The notes under the pieces were generated by a model. That model was not told the origin of the DNA. It made no database searches and saw nothing but the letters and a program-made list of their open reading frames with translations. Position numbers and translations under genes: made by a program. DNA of 57,265 bases. Origin: Pseudoalteromonas phenolica (lineage in GTDB: Bacteria; Pseudomonadota; Gammaproteobacteria; Enterobacterales; Alteromonadaceae). The stretch is taken from NCBI RefSeq assembly GCF_005876835.1, contig NZ_PPSW01000028.1, positions 1 to 57,265 on the forward strand, written 5' to 3'. This document shows positions 43,368 to 55,067 of this stretch, one piece after another (position 1 is the stretch's first letter; the number at the start of each line of letters is the position of its first letter).

Positions 43368-44072
43368 ATGGCTAAATTAACTAAGCGTATGCGCGTAATC
43401 CGCGAAAAAGTTGACGTAACTAAAGAGTACGAAATCAACGAAGCTGTTGCTCTTCTTAAAGAACTAGCTACTGCTAAATTCACTGAAAGTGTTGACGTTG
43501 CTGTTAACCTTGGTATCGATGCACGTAAATCTGACCAAAACGTTCGTGGTGCAACTGTACTTCCAAACGGTACTGGCCGTGACGTTCGCGTTGCTGTATT
43601 CACAGCTGGCGCAAACGCTGAAGCTGCTAAAGAAGCGGGTGCTGATTTAGTAGGTATGGAAGAACTTGCTGAGCAAGTTAAGAAAGGCGAAATGAACTTT
43701 GACGTTGTTGTTGCTTCTCCAGATGCAATGCGCGTTGTTGGTCAACTAGGTCAAATCCTAGGTCCACGTGGTCTTATGCCTAACCCTAAAACTGGTACTG
43801 TAACACCTAACGTTGCAGAAGCAGTTAAAAATGCTAAAGCTGGTCAGGTTCGTTACCGTAACGACAAGAACGGTATCGTTCACACGACTATCGGTAAAGT
43901 TGACTTCACTGCTGAACAGCTACAACAAAACCTTGAAGCACTACTTGTTGCTCTTAAGAAGGCTAAGCCTTCTCAAGCGAAAGGTACTTACTTGAAGAAA
44001 GTAAGCATCTCAACAACTATGGGCGCAGGTGTTGCTGTTGACCAAGCTACTCTAAACACGCAAGTAGCGTAA
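43368..44072 (+). CDS. rplA: 50S ribosomal protein L1
   Basis: A 234-residue L1 that forms the stalk at the tRNA exit side and represses the rplKA leader. Motifs are [42 protein letters not shown], and [17 protein letters not shown]. The ATG at 43368 gives the family N-terminus; the TTG six bases earlier is not used. It is separated from rplJ by the L10 leader. Confidence 0.97.
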   Translation: MAKLTKRMRVIREKVDVTKEYEINEAVALLKELATAKFTESVDVAVNLGIDARKSDQNVRGATVLPNGTGRDVRVAVFTAGANAEAAKEAGADLVGMEELAEQVKKGEMNFDVVVASPDAMRVVGQLGQILGPRGLMPNPKTGTVTPNVAEAVKNAKAGQVRYRNDKNGIVHTTIGKVDFTAEQLQQNLEALLVALKKAKPSQAKGTYLKKVSISTTMGAGVAVDQATLNTQVA

Positions 44073-44086
44073 TTTAGAAATTAGCA

Positions 44087-44115
44087 TTTACATGGCGTAA
44101 AATTTGAACTATAAT
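44087..44115 (+). promoter_or_regulatory. rplJ operon promoter
   Basis: TTTACA at 44087 and TATAAT at 44110 are 17 bp apart, an almost consensus sigma-70 promoter. It starts transcription near 44122 and so creates the L10 leader that precedes rplJL-rpoBC. Confidence 0.75.
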
Positions 44116-44189
44116 TTTGCGCCATTTCGTTGAGAACTTGTTCTCTAGCGAAGTAAAGAATTCGGGTTGAAGCGCATAATTTCGTGTAT

Positions 44190-44395
44190 TGTTAACCAGT
44201 TGGTCTACAATCAAACGATAAATTGCGTTTCCGTCCAAGACCGTAGGTGGTGAAAGCCTTAATAATTCCTACGTAGACGGTGTGAATCCCAGCTAGATTT
44301 TCCTAATCTTCTGGCTCTCGCCGTAAAAAGCACCTCAGCAATTTTGTTGAGGTAAGAGTAGAACTGAAAACCATTAGGTTTTTAATTAACCAGGA
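44190..44395 (+). promoter_or_regulatory. L10 ribosomal protein leader (autoregulatory)
   Basis: The conserved block with CCGTCCAAGACCGTAGGTGG, then GTGAAAGCCTTAATAATTCC and TACGTAGACGGTG is typical of the L10 leader. It folds into the L10(L12) binding site upstream of rplJ; when ribosomal protein is in excess, translation is repressed. The 5' end is approximate. Confidence 0.85.
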
Positions 44396-44404
44396 GTAAC
44401 ACCC

Positions 44405-44899
44405 ATGGCTTTAAACCTTCAAGACAAGAAAGCAATTGTTGCTGAAGTTAATGAAGTTGCCAAAGGTGCTCTATCTGCAGTAGTTGCAGATTCTCGTGGT
44501 GTGACAGTTGATGCTATCACTGCTCTTCGTAAAGAAGCTCGTGAAGCAGGCGTTTGGATGAAGGTTGTTCGTAACACCCTAGCTAAACGTGCTGTTGAAG
44601 GTACTGATTATGAGTGTCTTAACGAGTCTCTAGTAGGCCCAAGCCTAATCGCTTTTTCTTCAGAGCACCCAGGTGCTGCTGCGCGTATCTTCTCAGATTT
44701 CGCGAAAAAGAATGAGCTATTCGAGCTTAAGTCTGCTGCATTCGAAGGCAATATCGTTGACGTAGATATGCTTGCTAAGCTACCTACTTACGACGAAGCT
44801 GTTGCACGCTTAATGAGCGCTATGAAAGAAGCGTCTGCTGGCAAATTGTGTAAAACAATTGAAGCAGTTCGCGTTAAGAAAGAAGAAGAAGCTGCTTAA
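44405..44899 (+). CDS. rplJ: 50S ribosomal protein L10
   Basis: A 164-residue L10 that anchors the L7/L12 stalk and represses its own operon through the leader. Conserved parts are [53 protein letters not shown] and a C-terminal helix that holds L7/L12. AGGAGT lies seven bases before the ATG. Confidence 0.97.
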   Translation: MALNLQDKKAIVAEVNEVAKGALSAVVADSRGVTVDAITALRKEAREAGVWMKVVRNTLAKRAVEGTDYECLNESLVGPSLIAFSSEHPGAAARIFSDFAKKNELFELKSAAFEGNIVDVDMLAKLPTYDEAVARLMSAMKEASAGKLCKTIEAVRVKKEEEAA

Positions 44900-44976
44900 T
44901 TTTAAGCCTTTATTCACTTTCTCATTTAAAAATTTTTTTGAACCTCATGGGTTCGTAATTAATTAGGAAATTTACA

Positions 44977-45339
44977 ATGTCTGTAACTAAAGACCAAATC
45001 CTTGACGCGATTGCTGAAATGTCAGTAATGGAAGTTGTTGAACTAGTTGAAGCAATGGAAGAAAAGTTCGGCGTAACTGCAGCTGCTGCTGTTGTTGCTG
45101 CAGGTCCTGCTGAAGCTGCTGAAGAAAAGACTGAGTTCGACGTAATCCTAGCTGCTGCTGGCGCGAACAAAGTTGCTTCAATCAAAGCTGTACGTGGTGC
45201 AACTGGTCTTGGCCTTAAAGAAGCAAAAGCTCTTGTTGAGTCTGCTCCTGCGCCAATCAAAGAAGCTGTTTCTAAAGAAGAAGCTGAAGCACTTAAGAAA
45301 GATCTTGAAGAAGCTGGTGCTGAAGTTGAGATCAAGTAA
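44977..45339 (+). CDS. rplL: 50S ribosomal protein L7/L12
   Basis: A 120-residue L7/L12. The N-terminal dimerisation part is followed by an alanine-rich hinge ([20 protein letters not shown]) and the C-terminal factor-binding domain with [20 protein letters not shown]. It lies 77 bp after rplJ. A tandem hairpin after it corresponds to the attenuator/processing region known between rplL and rpoB. Confidence 0.97.
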   Translation: MSVTKDQILDAIAEMSVMEVVELVEAMEEKFGVTAAAAVVAAGPAEAAEEKTEFDVILAAAGANKVASIKAVRGATGLGLKEAKALVESAPAPIKEAVSKEEAEALKKDLEEAGAEVEIK

Positions 45340-45360
45340 TCTAGCTACGGCTAGGTTCGC

Positions 45361-45411
45361 TGCCTGAGCAATCAGGCAAGGGCTGGTGATTATTTAATCA
45401 CCGGCCCTTTT
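45361..45411 (+). terminator. tandem hairpins, rplL-rpoB attenuator
   Basis: The first hairpin is TGCCTG-AGCAAT-CAGGCA. The second is AAGGGCTGGTGAT/ATCACCGGCCCTT with a short loop and TTTTG tail. In E. coli a partial terminator here sets the lower level of rpoBC. The remaining 45412-45602 is an AT-rich leader with no gene seen. Confidence 0.75.
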
Positions 45412-45602
45412 GCGCTCTAGTATGATCATATTTACTAGACGCAAAAAACTCTAAATTTCACTTTTATTTCAATAACTTAAGTTTTTGCTAATAGCAGTGG
45501 CATTTAGTGCAACAATGAGATGTTGTTATCATGGCTTAGATGCCAGTAATGCTGTTCTTACAAGAACAGGTTGGGTCAAAGATCAGCAAGCTGAGGAACC
45601 CC

Positions 45603-48600
45603 ATGGCTTACTCTTATTCTGAAAAGAAACGTATCCGTAAGGATTTTGGTAAACGTCCACAAGTTTTGGATATACCTTTCTTACTGTCTACACAGTTAGA
45701 ATCGTTCAAAAAATTCTTGAATCCTGACGCTGTAGGCGACTATGGACTGGAAGCTGCATTCCGCTCTGTTTTCCCTATTAAAAGCTACTCGGGTAATTCT
45801 GAGCTCCAATACGTAAGTTACCGTATTGGCGAGCCAGTATTCGATGTAAAAGAATGTCAAATTCGCGGCGTGACTTATTCTGCTCCACTTCGCGTAAAAT
45901 TACGTCTTGTGCTAATGGATAAAGAAGCACCAGGCACAGTTAAAGACATTAAAGAGCAAGAAGTTTACATGGGCGAAATCCCGCTCATGACCGATACCGG
46001 TACTTTTGTAATCAATGGTACAGAGCGTGTTATCGTTTCTCAGCTACACCGTTCACCTGGTGTATTCTTTGATAACGACCGTGGTAAGTCACACTCTTCA
46101 GGTAAAGTACTTTATAACGCACGTGTTATCCCTTACCGTGGTTCATGGTTAGACTTTGAATTTGATGTAAAAGATAACCTTTATGTACGTATCGACCGCC
46201 GTCGTAAGTTACCGGCGTCTATCATTTTACGTGCTTTAGAGTTTACATCTGAAGAGATCTTAGCAATGTTCTTCGAAACGACAACGTTCGAAGTTGCTAA
46301 CGGTAAAGTATTAATGGAGCTTGTTCCTTCACGTCTTCGTGGTGAAACAGCAGCATTTGATATTAAAGACAAAGACGGTGACGTGATCGTTGAAGCCGGT
46401 CGTCGTGTTACTGCTCGTCATATCAAGACTCTTGAAAAGAAAGAAATTACACAACTTGAAGTACCACACGAGTACATCATTGGTCGTGTAGTAGCGAAGA
46501 ACTACATCGATGAGTCTACTGGTGAAATCATCGCAGAAGCGAATGCTGAACTTTCACTAGAGCTAATGGCTGAGCTTGTTAAAGCAGGTCACGCGCAAAT
46601 CGACACACTTTACATCAATGATGTAGACAGTGGTGCATACATTTCAGATACATTACGTATCGATTCTTCTACAAACCGTTTAGAAGCGCTTGTAGAAATC
46701 TACCGTATGATGCGCCCTGGTGAGCCACCAACGAAAGACGCTGCAGAAGCTTTATTCGAAAACTTATTCTTTACTGAAGAGCGTTATGACCTATCAACTG
46801 TAGGTCGTATGAAGTTCAATAGCCGTGTAGGTTATGATTCAGATACAGGCCCAGGTACACTGAGCAAAGAAGATATCGTATCAGTAATGAAAGTATTGAT
46901 CGATATTCGTAACGGTAAAGGCGAAGTGGATGATATTGACCACCTAGGCAACCGTCGTATCCGTTCTGTAGGTGAAATGGCTGAAAACCAATTCCGTGTT
47001 GGTTTAGTACGTGTTGAACGTGCTGTTCGTGAGCGTTTAAGCTTAGGTGATCTTGACAATGTAATGCCTCAAGACCTAATCAACGCGAAACCTATTTCAG
47101 CAGCAGTTAAAGAATTCTTTGGCTCTTCACAGCTGTCACAGTTCATGGACCAAAACAACCCGCTTTCAGAAGTAACGCACAAGCGTCGTATTTCTGCATT
47201 AGGTCCGGGTGGTCTTACACGTGAACGTGCAGGCTTCGAAGTTCGAGACGTACACGTAACGCACTACGGTCGTGTTTGTCCTATCGAAACGCCTGAAGGT
47301 CCAAACATCGGTCTGATCAACTCACTTTCTACATACGCACGTACTAACGACTATGGTTTCTTAGAAACACCATACCGTAAAGTTGTTGATGGCGTAGTAA
47401 GCGACGAAGTTGATTACCTATCAGCTATCGAAGAAGGTCAATTCGTAATCGCTCAGGCGAACACGAACCTGAACGACAGCAATGAATTTATTGATGAGTT
47501 AATCCCATGTCGTCACAAAGGTGAATCGACATTTATGGGTCGTGATGACATCCAATATATGGACGTATCACCTCAGCAGGTTATCTCAGTTGCAGCAGCA
47601 CTAATCCCATTCCTAGAACACGATGATGCTAACCGTGCACTAATGGGATCGAACATGCAACGTCAAGCAGTACCAACACTACGCGCTGATAAGCCGTTAG
47701 TAGGTACAGGTATCGAGCGTACACTAGCAAAAGATTCTGGTGTAACAATCGTTGCTAAGCGTGGCGGTGTTGTAAAGTATGCTGACGCAAGCCGTATCGT
47801 AGTTAACGTAAATGAAGAAGAGCGCATCCCAGGTGAAGCGGGCATCGACATTTACAACTTAACTAAATACACACGTTCTAACCAAAATACGTGTATCAAC
47901 CAGAAACCAACTTGTATGGTTGGTGAGCCGGTTGTACGTGGTGACGTATTAGCAGATGGTCCTTCGACTGACTTAGGTGACTTAGCACTAGGTCAAAACC
48001 TTCGCGTGGCATTCATGCCATGGAATGGTTACAACTTCGAGGATTCAATCTTACTATCTGAGAACGTTGTAAAAGAAGATCGTCTAACAACAATCCACAT
48101 CCAAGAACTTCAGTGTATCGCACGTGATACTAAGCTTGGTCCTGAAGAGATCACGGCTGATATTCCGAATGTAGGTGAGTCTGCACTTGGAAAACTGGAT
48201 GAGTCTGGTGTTGTTTACATCGGTGCTGAAGTAAAAGGTGGCGACATCCTTGTAGGTAAAGTAACACCTAAAGGCGAAACGCAACTTACTCCAGAAGAAA
48301 AGCTACTACGTGCTATCTTCGGTGAAAAAGCATCTGATGTTAAAGACAGCTCACTACGCGTACCAAACTCTGTAACTGGTACAGTGATCGACGTACAAGT
48401 ATTCACTCGTGACGGCGTTGAAAAAGACAAGCGAGCGTTAGAAGTTGAAGAAATGCAGCTTCGTGAAGCGAAGAAAGACTTCAACGAAGAGTTCAGAATC
48501 CTTGAAGGCGGTATCTTAACACGCGTACGTACATTACTTGTACAAGCGGGTCTAAGTGAAGAGAAAGTAGCTGAATTAAGCACTGACAAGCTACTAACTC

Positions 48601-49628
48601 AAAGCCTAGCTGATGAACAGCAACAAGCTGATCTTGAGCAACTTGCTGCACAGTACGATGAGCTTAAAGCAGAATACGACAAGAAGTTTGAAAACAAACG
48701 TCGCAAGATCACTCAAGGTGATGACTTAGCACCAGGCGTACTTAAGATTGTTAAAGTATACCTAGCTGTTAAACGTCGTATCCAACCAGGTGATAAGATG
48801 GCTGGTCGTCACGGTAACAAAGGTGTTATCTCGACAATCGTACCAGTAGAAGATATGCCATACGATGACAAAGGTCGTACTGTAGATATCGTACTTAACC
48901 CGCTGGGTGTACCATCTCGTATGAACATCGGTCAGATCTTAGAAACACACATGGGTCTGGCTGCACGTGGTATCGGTGAAACGCTAGAAGAGATGATGAA
49001 AGAGCAGCGTGAAATTCACGAAATGCGCGATTTCATTGCAAAAGCTTACGCAGTAGGTGATTGCCGTCAGAAAGTTGATATTGCTAGCTTCTCTGATGAT
49101 GAAGTTCGTCGTCTTGCGAACAACCTGAAAGGTGGTCTACCTATCGCGACTCCTGCATTCGATGGTGCACGTGAGTCAGAGATCAAAGACCTTCTTGAGC
49201 TAGGTGGTTACCCACGTAGCGGTCAGGTAACGCTATATGATGGTCGTACTGGTGATGCGTTTGAGCGTCAAGTAACTGTTGGTTACATGTACATGCTGAA
49301 ACTAAACCACTTAGTAGACGACAAGATGCACGCGCGTTCTACTGGTTCTTACAGCCTAGTAACTCAGCAGCCGCTGGGTGGTAAGGCACAGTTCGGTGGT
49401 CAGAGATTCGGTGAGATGGAGGTATGGGCATTAGAAGCATACGGTGCTGCTTATACACTTCAAGAGATGCTGACGGTTAAGTCAGATGACGTAAATGGTC
49501 GTACTAAGATGTATAAGAACATCGTTGACGGTAACCACAAGATGGAACCGGGTATGCCAGAGTCATTCAACGTATTGTTGAAAGAAATCCGCTCACTAGG
49601 TATCAACATCGAGTTGGAAGAAAATTAA
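45603..49628 (+). CDS. rpoB: RNA polymerase subunit beta
   Basis: A 1341-residue beta subunit, one shorter than E. coli (1342). The start is the ATG at 45603 with TGAGGAA before it; a frame extension of 21 codons upstream is not beta-like. The rifampicin region reads [33 protein letters not shown] in separate conserved pieces with the wild-type residues at the common resistance positions. The lysine and histidine of [12 protein letters not shown] near the active centre are intact. The 3' end precedes a hairpin-rich 96-bp gap before rpoC. Confidence 0.98.
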   Translation: MAYSYSEKKRIRKDFGKRPQVLDIPFLLSTQLESFKKFLNPDAVGDYGLEAAFRSVFPIKSYSGNSELQYVSYRIGEPVFDVKECQIRGVTYSAPLRVKLRLVLMDKEAPGTVKDIKEQEVYMGEIPLMTDTGTFVINGTERVIVSQLHRSPGVFFDNDRGKSHSSGKVLYNARVIPYRGSWLDFEFDVKDNLYVRIDRRRKLPASIILRALEFTSEEILAMFFETTTFEVANGKVLMELVPSRLRGETAAFDIKDKDGDVIVEAGRRVTARHIKTLEKKEITQLEVPHEYIIGRVVAKNYIDESTGEIIAEANAELSLELMAELVKAGHAQIDTLYINDVDSGAYISDTLRIDSSTNRLEALVEIYRMMRPGEPPTKDAAEALFENLFFTEERYDLSTVGRMKFNSRVGYDSDTGPGTLSKEDIVSVMKVLIDIRNGKGEVDDIDHLGNRRIRSVGEMAENQFRVGLVRVERAVRERLSLGDLDNVMPQDLINAKPISAAVKEFFGSSQLSQFMDQNNPLSEVTHKRRISALGPGGLTRERAGFEVRDVHVTHYGRVCPIETPEGPNIGLINSLSTYARTNDYGFLETPYRKVVDGVVSDEVDYLSAIEEGQFVIAQANTNLNDSNEFIDELIPCRHKGESTFMGRDDIQYMDVSPQQVISVAAALIPFLEHDDANRALMGSNMQRQAVPTLRADKPLVGTGIERTLAKDSGVTIVAKRGGVVKYADASRIVVNVNEEERIPGEAGIDIYNLTKYTRSNQNTCINQKPTCMVGEPVVRGDVLADGPSTDLGDLALGQNLRVAFMPWNGYNFEDSILLSENVVKEDRLTTIHIQELQCIARDTKLGPEEITADIPNVGESALGKLDESGVVYIGAEVKGGDILVGKVTPKGETQLTPEEKLLRAIFGEKASDVKDSSLRVPNSVTGTVIDVQVFTRDGVEKDKRALEVEEMQLREAKKDFNEEFRILEGGILTRVRTLLVQAGLSEEKVAELSTDKLLTQSLADEQQQADLEQLAAQYDELKAEYDKKFENKRRKITQGDDLAPGVLKIVKVYLAVKRRIQPGDKMAGRHGNKGVISTIVPVEDMPYDDKGRTVDIVLNPLGVPSRMNIGQILETHMGLAARGIGETLEEMMKEQREIHEMRDFIAKAYAVGDCRQKVDIASFSDDEVRRLANNLKGGLPIATPAFDGARESEIKDLLELGGYPRSGQVTLYDGRTGDAFERQVTVGYMYMLKLNHLVDDKMHARSTGSYSLVTQQPLGGKAQFGGQRFGEMEVWALEAYGAAYTLQEMLTVKSDDVNGRTKMYKNIVDGNHKMEPGMPESFNVLLKEIRSLGINIELEEN

Positions 49629-49636
49629 TCCGACAG

Positions 49637-49700
49637 CCGCAGCTAAGCTGCGGCTCCCCGGACTGAAAGAATGTAGGGGCAAGCATTGCTTGCCCTCGAG
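49637..49700. repeat. REP-like hairpin insertion between rpoB and rpoC
   Basis: Two stems, AGCCGCAGC/GCTGCGGCT (49636-49656) and GGGGCAAGC/GCTTGCCC (49675-49694), with a linker CCCCGGACTGAAAGAATGTA. The block is flanked by imperfect direct repeats ATTAATCCGACAG (49624) and ATTAACTCCGACAG (49701). It has the look of a REP-type element or an insertion with target duplication. Confidence 0.6.
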
Positions 49701-49724
49701 ATTAACTCCGACAGGAGAGCTAAG

Positions 49725-52700
49725 GTGAAAGACTTACTTAAGTTTTTGAAGCAACAAAATAAGACCGAAGAATTTGATGCGATCCGCATCGGTCTTGCTT
49801 CACCAGACATGGTACGTTCTTGGTCTTACGGCGAAGTTAAAAAGCCTGAGACAATTAACTATCGTACGTTCAAGCCTGAGCGTGACGGCTTATTCTGTGC
49901 CCGTATTTTCGGCCCAGTAAAAGATTATGAGTGTTTATGTGGTAAATATAAGCGCTTAAAGCACCGTGGTGTTATTTGTGAAAAGTGTGGCGTAGAAGTT
50001 ACTTTAACTAAAGTACGTCGTGACCGTATGGGTCACATTGAGCTAGCTAGCCCAGTTGCACACATTTGGTTCCTTAAGTCATTACCGTCTCGTATCGGCC
50101 TAATGCTAGATATGACACTTCGTGACATCGAGCGCGTACTTTACTTCGAATCATTCGTAGTAACTGAGCCAGGTATGACTACGCTAGAGCGCGGTCAGCT
50201 ATTAGGCGAAGAAGAGTACCTAGATGCACTTGAAGAGCACGGTGATGAGTTCGAAGCTAAGATGGGTGCAGAAGCTGTACTTGATCTACTTAAAGAACTA
50301 GACCTAGGTCAGCTTATCGCAGAAATGCGTGAAGAGTTACCAACTATCAACTCTGAAACTAAGCGTAAGAAGATCACTAAGCGCCTTAAGCTGATGGAAT
50401 CTTTCCACCAGTCAGGTAATAACCCTGAGTGGATGATCATGAGCGTGCTTCCGGTTCTTCCACCAGATCTTCGTCCTCTAGTACCACTAGATGGCGGTCG
50501 TTTTGCAACGTCTGATCTGAACGACCTTTACCGTCGTGTTATTAACCGTAACAACCGTCTTAAGCGTCTACTTGACTTAGCTGCACCAGACATCATCGTA
50601 CGTAACGAAAAGCGTATGTTACAAGAAGCGGTTGATGCGCTACTTGATAATGGTCGTCGCGGTCGTGCGATCACAGGTTCTAACAAGCGTCCACTTAAGT
50701 CGCTTGCAGACATGATCAAAGGTAAGCAAGGTCGTTTCCGTCAAAACCTTCTAGGTAAGCGTGTTGACTACTCAGGCCGTTCTGTAATCACAGTTGGTCC
50801 TACGCTTAAACTTCACCAGTGTGGTCTTCCTAAGAAGATGGCACTTGAGCTATTCAAGCCATTCATCTACGGTAAGCTAGAGCGTCGTGGCATGGCGACA
50901 ACCATCAAAGCTGCGAAGAAGATGGTTGAGCGTGAAGTACCAGAGGTATGGGACGTACTAGACGAAGTAATCCGTGAGCACCCGGTTCTACTTAACCGTG
51001 CACCAACACTTCACCGTCTTGGTATCCAAGCGTTTGAACCTGTTCTAATCGAAGGTAAAGCAATCCACCTACACCCACTAGTGTGTGCGGCATATAACGC
51101 TGACTTCGATGGTGACCAAATGGCGGTACACGTACCGTTAACATTAGAAGCACAGCTAGAAGCACGTGCCCTAATGATGTCAACGAACAACATTCTATCA
51201 CCAGCGAACGGTGAGCCTATTATCGTTCCTTCACAGGACGTTGTATTAGGTCTTTACTACATGACGCGTGATCGCATCAATGCCAAAGGTGAAGGCATTG
51301 TATTTAAAGATGCGAAAGAAGCTGAAAAAGCTTACCGTACAGGTGTTGCTGAACTTCATGCTCGCGTTAAAGTTCGTATTACAGAAACTGTTATCGACGA
51401 AGAGACTGGTGAGCGTTCACAACAGACTTCTGTTGTAGAGACAACTGTTGGTCGTGCGATCCTTTCTCTAAGCACACCTGAAGGCTTACCATTTGAGCTT
51501 ATCAACCGTGCATTAGGTAAGAAGCAGATTTCTGCACTTCTAAATGAGTGTTACCGTCGTCTAGGCCTAAAAGACACAGTCGTGTTTGCTGACCAAGTAA
51601 TGTATACAGGTTTCCATTACGCTATGAAGTCAGGTGTATCTATCGGTATTAACGATATGGTAATCCCACCGACGAAAGCAGGCATCATTGAAGCAGCTGA
51701 AGCGGAAGTATCTGAAATCAACCAACAGTTCCAATCAGGTCTTGTAACTGCGGGTGAGAAGTACAACAAAGTAATCGATATCTGGTCACGTGTTAACGAA
51801 AACCTTTCACGTGAAATGATGGCGAACTTATCGAAAGATACCGTTGTGAATGCACAGGGTGAAGAGGAAGAACAGCCTTCTTTCAACTCGGTATTCATGA
51901 TGGCCGACTCAGGTGCTCGTGGTAGTGCTGCTCAGATCCGTCAGTTAGCGGGTATGCGTGGCCTAATGGCTCGTCCAGATGGTTCAATCATCGAAACACC
52001 AATCACGGCGAACTTCCGTGAAGGTCTAAACGTACTACAGTACTTTATCTCGACGCACGGTGCGCGTAAAGGTCTAGCCGATACAGCACTTAAGACAGCG
52101 AACTCGGGTTACCTAACTCGTCGTCTAGTAGATGTTGCACAAGACTTAGTTATCACTAATGCGGACTGCGGCACGTTAGACGGTCTAACAATGAAGCCAT
52201 TAATTGAAGGTGGTGATGTTGTTGAGCCGCTTCGCGAACGTGTATTGGGTCGTGTTGTTGCTGAAGATATCCTAAAGCCAGGTACTGACGAAGTACTTGT
52301 TGAACGTAACATTATGCTTGACGAAAAACTGTGTGACCTTTTAGAAGAGCACTCGGTAGATGAAGTACGCGTACGTTCAGTTATCACATGTGATAATGAC
52401 TATGGTGTATGTGCTAACTGTTACGGTCGTGACCTAGCACGTGGTCACATCATTAACGCGGGTGAATCTGTAGGTGTAATCGCTGCTCAATCAATCGGTG
52501 AGCCGGGTACACAGCTTACGATGCGTACGTTCCACATTGGTGGTGCGGCATCAAGAGCCTCAGCAGAAAACAGCGTACAAGTTAAAAACAACGGTAGCCT
52601 GAAGTTACACAATGCAAAATACGTATTAAACACTGACGGTAAGATTGTTATCACTTCACGTTCAACTGAGATCACAATCATTGATGATCACGGTCGTGAG

Positions 52701-53906
52701 AAAGAGCGTTATAAGGTACCTTACGGTGCTGTACTTTCTGTACAAGATGGTGCAGAAGTTAAAGGTAACGATATCGTTGCAACATGGGATCCGCACAGTC
52801 ACCCAATCATTCTTGAGCATGAATCAAAAGTGTCATTCTCTGACATTGATGATAGCAACACAGAAGCGCAGACTGATGACCTTACAGGTTTAACACGTGT
52901 TGTTGTTAAAGACCTATCTAAGGTTAATGCGAAAGAGCCTAAGCTAATCATTGAAAACGAAGAACGTGGTCTTCAAGAGATCCGTCTACCTTCATTCACA
53001 ACGATTGAAATCACAGATGGCGCAACAGCGGCACCTGGTCAGGTTCTAGCGCGTATTCCACAAGAAGGTTCGAAGACTCGTGACATCACGGGTGGTCTAC
53101 CTCGAGTTGCTGACTTATTCGAAGCGCGTAAGCCAAAAGATCCTGCAATCCTTGCAGAAATCACAGGTGCTGTGAGTTTCGGTAAAGAGACAAAAGGCAA
53201 GAAACGTCTTGTTATCACTCCAGAAGAGGGTGATGCATACGAAGAGATGATCCCGAAATGGCGTCAGCTTAACGTATTCGAAGGTGAGCAGGTTTCTAAA
53301 GGTGAAGTTATCGCCGATGGTCCAGAGTCTCCGCACGATATCCTTCGTCTTCGTGGTGTAACAGATGTATCTAACTACATTGTTAACGAAGTACAAGAAG
53401 TTTACCGCTTACAGGGTGTAAAGATTAACGATAAGCACATCGAAACGATTATTCGCCAAATGCTACGTAAGTGCATCATCTTAGACGGTGGTGATACTGA
53501 GTTCTTAGCAGGTGAACAAGTTGAAGTGGCACGCGTTAGTATTGCAAACCGTGACTTAGAGAAGCAAGGTAAGATCCCAGCTAAGTATGAAATTCAGCTG
53601 ATGGGTATTACTAAAGCGTCTCTTGCAACAGAATCTTTCATTTCTGCAGCATCATTCCAAGAAACAACTCGTGTTCTTACGGAAGCAGCAGTAAATGGTA
53701 AGAGCGATGAGCTACGTGGCTTGAAAGAGAACGTAATCGTAGGCCGTCTGATCCCAGCCGGTACAGGTTTCGCGTATCACCAAGAACGTATGAATCGTCG
53801 TAAGCAAGCTGAGCTTCCAGTTGAAGAGCAAACAGTAAGCGCTGAAGAGGCAACTCAAGCACTAACTGATGCACTGAACGCTGATCTATTAGGTGGCGAA
53901 GAGTAA
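49725..53906 (+). CDS. rpoC: RNA polymerase subunit beta'
   Basis: A 1393-residue beta' subunit (E. coli 1407). The start is a GTG at 49725 with AGGAG eight bases before it, as in E. coli rpoC. The zinc site near residues 70-90 (YECLCGKYK and [10 protein letters not shown]) and the catalytic aspartates in [12 protein letters not shown] (~455-466) are present. The second zinc site appears as [15 protein letters not shown]. The upstream frame part is intergenic. A strong terminator follows. Confidence 0.98.
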   Translation: MKDLLKFLKQQNKTEEFDAIRIGLASPDMVRSWSYGEVKKPETINYRTFKPERDGLFCARIFGPVKDYECLCGKYKRLKHRGVICEKCGVEVTLTKVRRDRMGHIELASPVAHIWFLKSLPSRIGLMLDMTLRDIERVLYFESFVVTEPGMTTLERGQLLGEEEYLDALEEHGDEFEAKMGAEAVLDLLKELDLGQLIAEMREELPTINSETKRKKITKRLKLMESFHQSGNNPEWMIMSVLPVLPPDLRPLVPLDGGRFATSDLNDLYRRVINRNNRLKRLLDLAAPDIIVRNEKRMLQEAVDALLDNGRRGRAITGSNKRPLKSLADMIKGKQGRFRQNLLGKRVDYSGRSVITVGPTLKLHQCGLPKKMALELFKPFIYGKLERRGMATTIKAAKKMVEREVPEVWDVLDEVIREHPVLLNRAPTLHRLGIQAFEPVLIEGKAIHLHPLVCAAYNADFDGDQMAVHVPLTLEAQLEARALMMSTNNILSPANGEPIIVPSQDVVLGLYYMTRDRINAKGEGIVFKDAKEAEKAYRTGVAELHARVKVRITETVIDEETGERSQQTSVVETTVGRAILSLSTPEGLPFELINRALGKKQISALLNECYRRLGLKDTVVFADQVMYTGFHYAMKSGVSIGINDMVIPPTKAGIIEAAEAEVSEINQQFQSGLVTAGEKYNKVIDIWSRVNENLSREMMANLSKDTVVNAQGEEEEQPSFNSVFMMADSGARGSAAQIRQLAGMRGLMARPDGSIIETPITANFREGLNVLQYFISTHGARKGLADTALKTANSGYLTRRLVDVAQDLVITNADCGTLDGLTMKPLIEGGDVVEPLRERVLGRVVAEDILKPGTDEVLVERNIMLDEKLCDLLEEHSVDEVRVRSVITCDNDYGVCANCYGRDLARGHIINAGESVGVIAAQSIGEPGTQLTMRTFHIGGAASRASAENSVQVKNNGSLKLHNAKYVLNTDGKIVITSRSTEITIIDDHGREKERYKVPYGAVLSVQDGAEVKGNDIVATWDPHSHPIILEHESKVSFSDIDDSNTEAQTDDLTGLTRVVVKDLSKVNAKEPKLIIENEERGLQEIRLPSFTTIEITDGATAAPGQVLARIPQEGSKTRDITGGLPRVADLFEARKPKDPAILAEITGAVSFGKETKGKKRLVITPEEGDAYEEMIPKWRQLNVFEGEQVSKGEVIADGPESPHDILRLRGVTDVSNYIVNEVQEVYRLQGVKINDKHIETIIRQMLRKCIILDGGDTEFLAGEQVEVARVSIANRDLEKQGKIPAKYEIQLMGITKASLATESFISAASFQETTRVLTEAAVNGKSDELRGLKENVIVGRLIPAGTGFAYHQERMNRRKQAELPVEEQTVSAEEATQALTDALNADLLGGEE

Positions 53907-53925
53907 TTCTTCCCACTAAATAGCT

Positions 53926-53972
53926 AAAAATAACGGGCAAGTCTGAGAAATCAGGCTTGCCCGTTATTTTTT
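53926..53972 (+). terminator. strong terminator after rpoC
   Basis: AAAAATAACGGGCAAG/CTTGCCCGTTATTTTTT is a long perfect stem with a loop of about 14 nt and six T. It sits three bases before the rpsL promoter -35. Confidence 0.95.
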
Positions 53973-53974
53973 GG

Positions 53975-54003
53975 TTGACAGCTCAATCTTTGCTCATTAA
54001 AAT
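53975..54003 (+). promoter_or_regulatory. rpsL (str operon) promoter
   Basis: Perfect TTGACA at 53975 and TAAAAT at 53998, 17 bp apart, with a GC-rich discriminator (TCCGCC). It drives rpsL-rpsG-fusA-tuf and is expected to be stringently controlled. Confidence 0.75.
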
Positions 54004-54092
54004 TCCGCCACCCATTTATTCGTTCGAATAAAAGAATGTTTAAATAGGGCAGATTTTTCATTTTTCAGTAGTAATTAATCAGGAGCTATTTA

Positions 54093-54467
54093 ATGGCAAC
54101 TATTAACCAGCTAGTGCGTAAGCCACGTCGTAGCAAGGTTACAAAGAGCAACTCTGCTGCTCTTAAAGCTTGTCCACAGAAACGTGGTGTATGTACTCGT
54201 GTATATACAACAACACCTAAGAAACCAAACTCTGCATTACGTAAAGTAGCGCGTGTACGTTTAACTAACGGTTTCGAAGTAACTTCATACATCGGTGGTG
54301 AAGGTCACAACCTTCAAGAACACAGTGTTATCCTAATCCGTGGTGGTCGTGTTAAAGACTTACCGGGTGTACGTTTCCACACTGTTCGTGGTGCACTTGA
54401 CTGTGCAGGCGTAAATGACCGTAAACAAGGTCGTTCTAAGTACGGTGCTAAACGCCCTAAGGGCTAA
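54093..54467 (+). CDS. rpsL: 30S ribosomal protein S12
   Basis: A 124-residue S12 that helps decode at the A site. The conserved [20 protein letters not shown] and [18 protein letters not shown] are intact, with lysines at the positions (43, 88) where streptomycin resistance changes occur, so the wild-type sensitive form is present. AGGAGC precedes the ATG. Confidence 0.98.
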   Translation: MATINQLVRKPRRSKVTKSNSAALKACPQKRGVCTRVYTTTPKKPNSALRKVARVRLTNGFEVTSYIGGEGHNLQEHSVILIRGGRVKDLPGVRFHTVRGALDCAGVNDRKQGRSKYGAKRPKG

Positions 54468-54551
54468 TGGTTCTCCGTTAGTAAGGCCAAGCACTTAAAT
54501 TTTTAATTTTTATATTTTGTTTTGGGAGTCGCTGAAGTAAAGCGAACCTGA

Positions 54552-55040
<489 letters not shown>

Positions 55041-55067
55041 TCTGCTAACACCTTTTAAGAGGATATT

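Noticed and set aside
44922..45335. Minus-strand 137-residue serine/alanine-rich frame over rplL
   Set aside because: It mirrors the alanine-rich rplL hinge on the other strand and has low-complexity composition; rplL is certain.
47130..47220. Possible rifampicin or streptomycin resistance changes in rpoB or rpsL
   Set aside because: The resistance-determining positions in both proteins carry the usual wild-type residues.
48215..48589. Minus-strand serine/threonine-rich frame inside rpoB
   Set aside because: It is a shadow of biased codon use in a highly expressed gene; similar frames occur throughout rpoB, rpoC and fusA.
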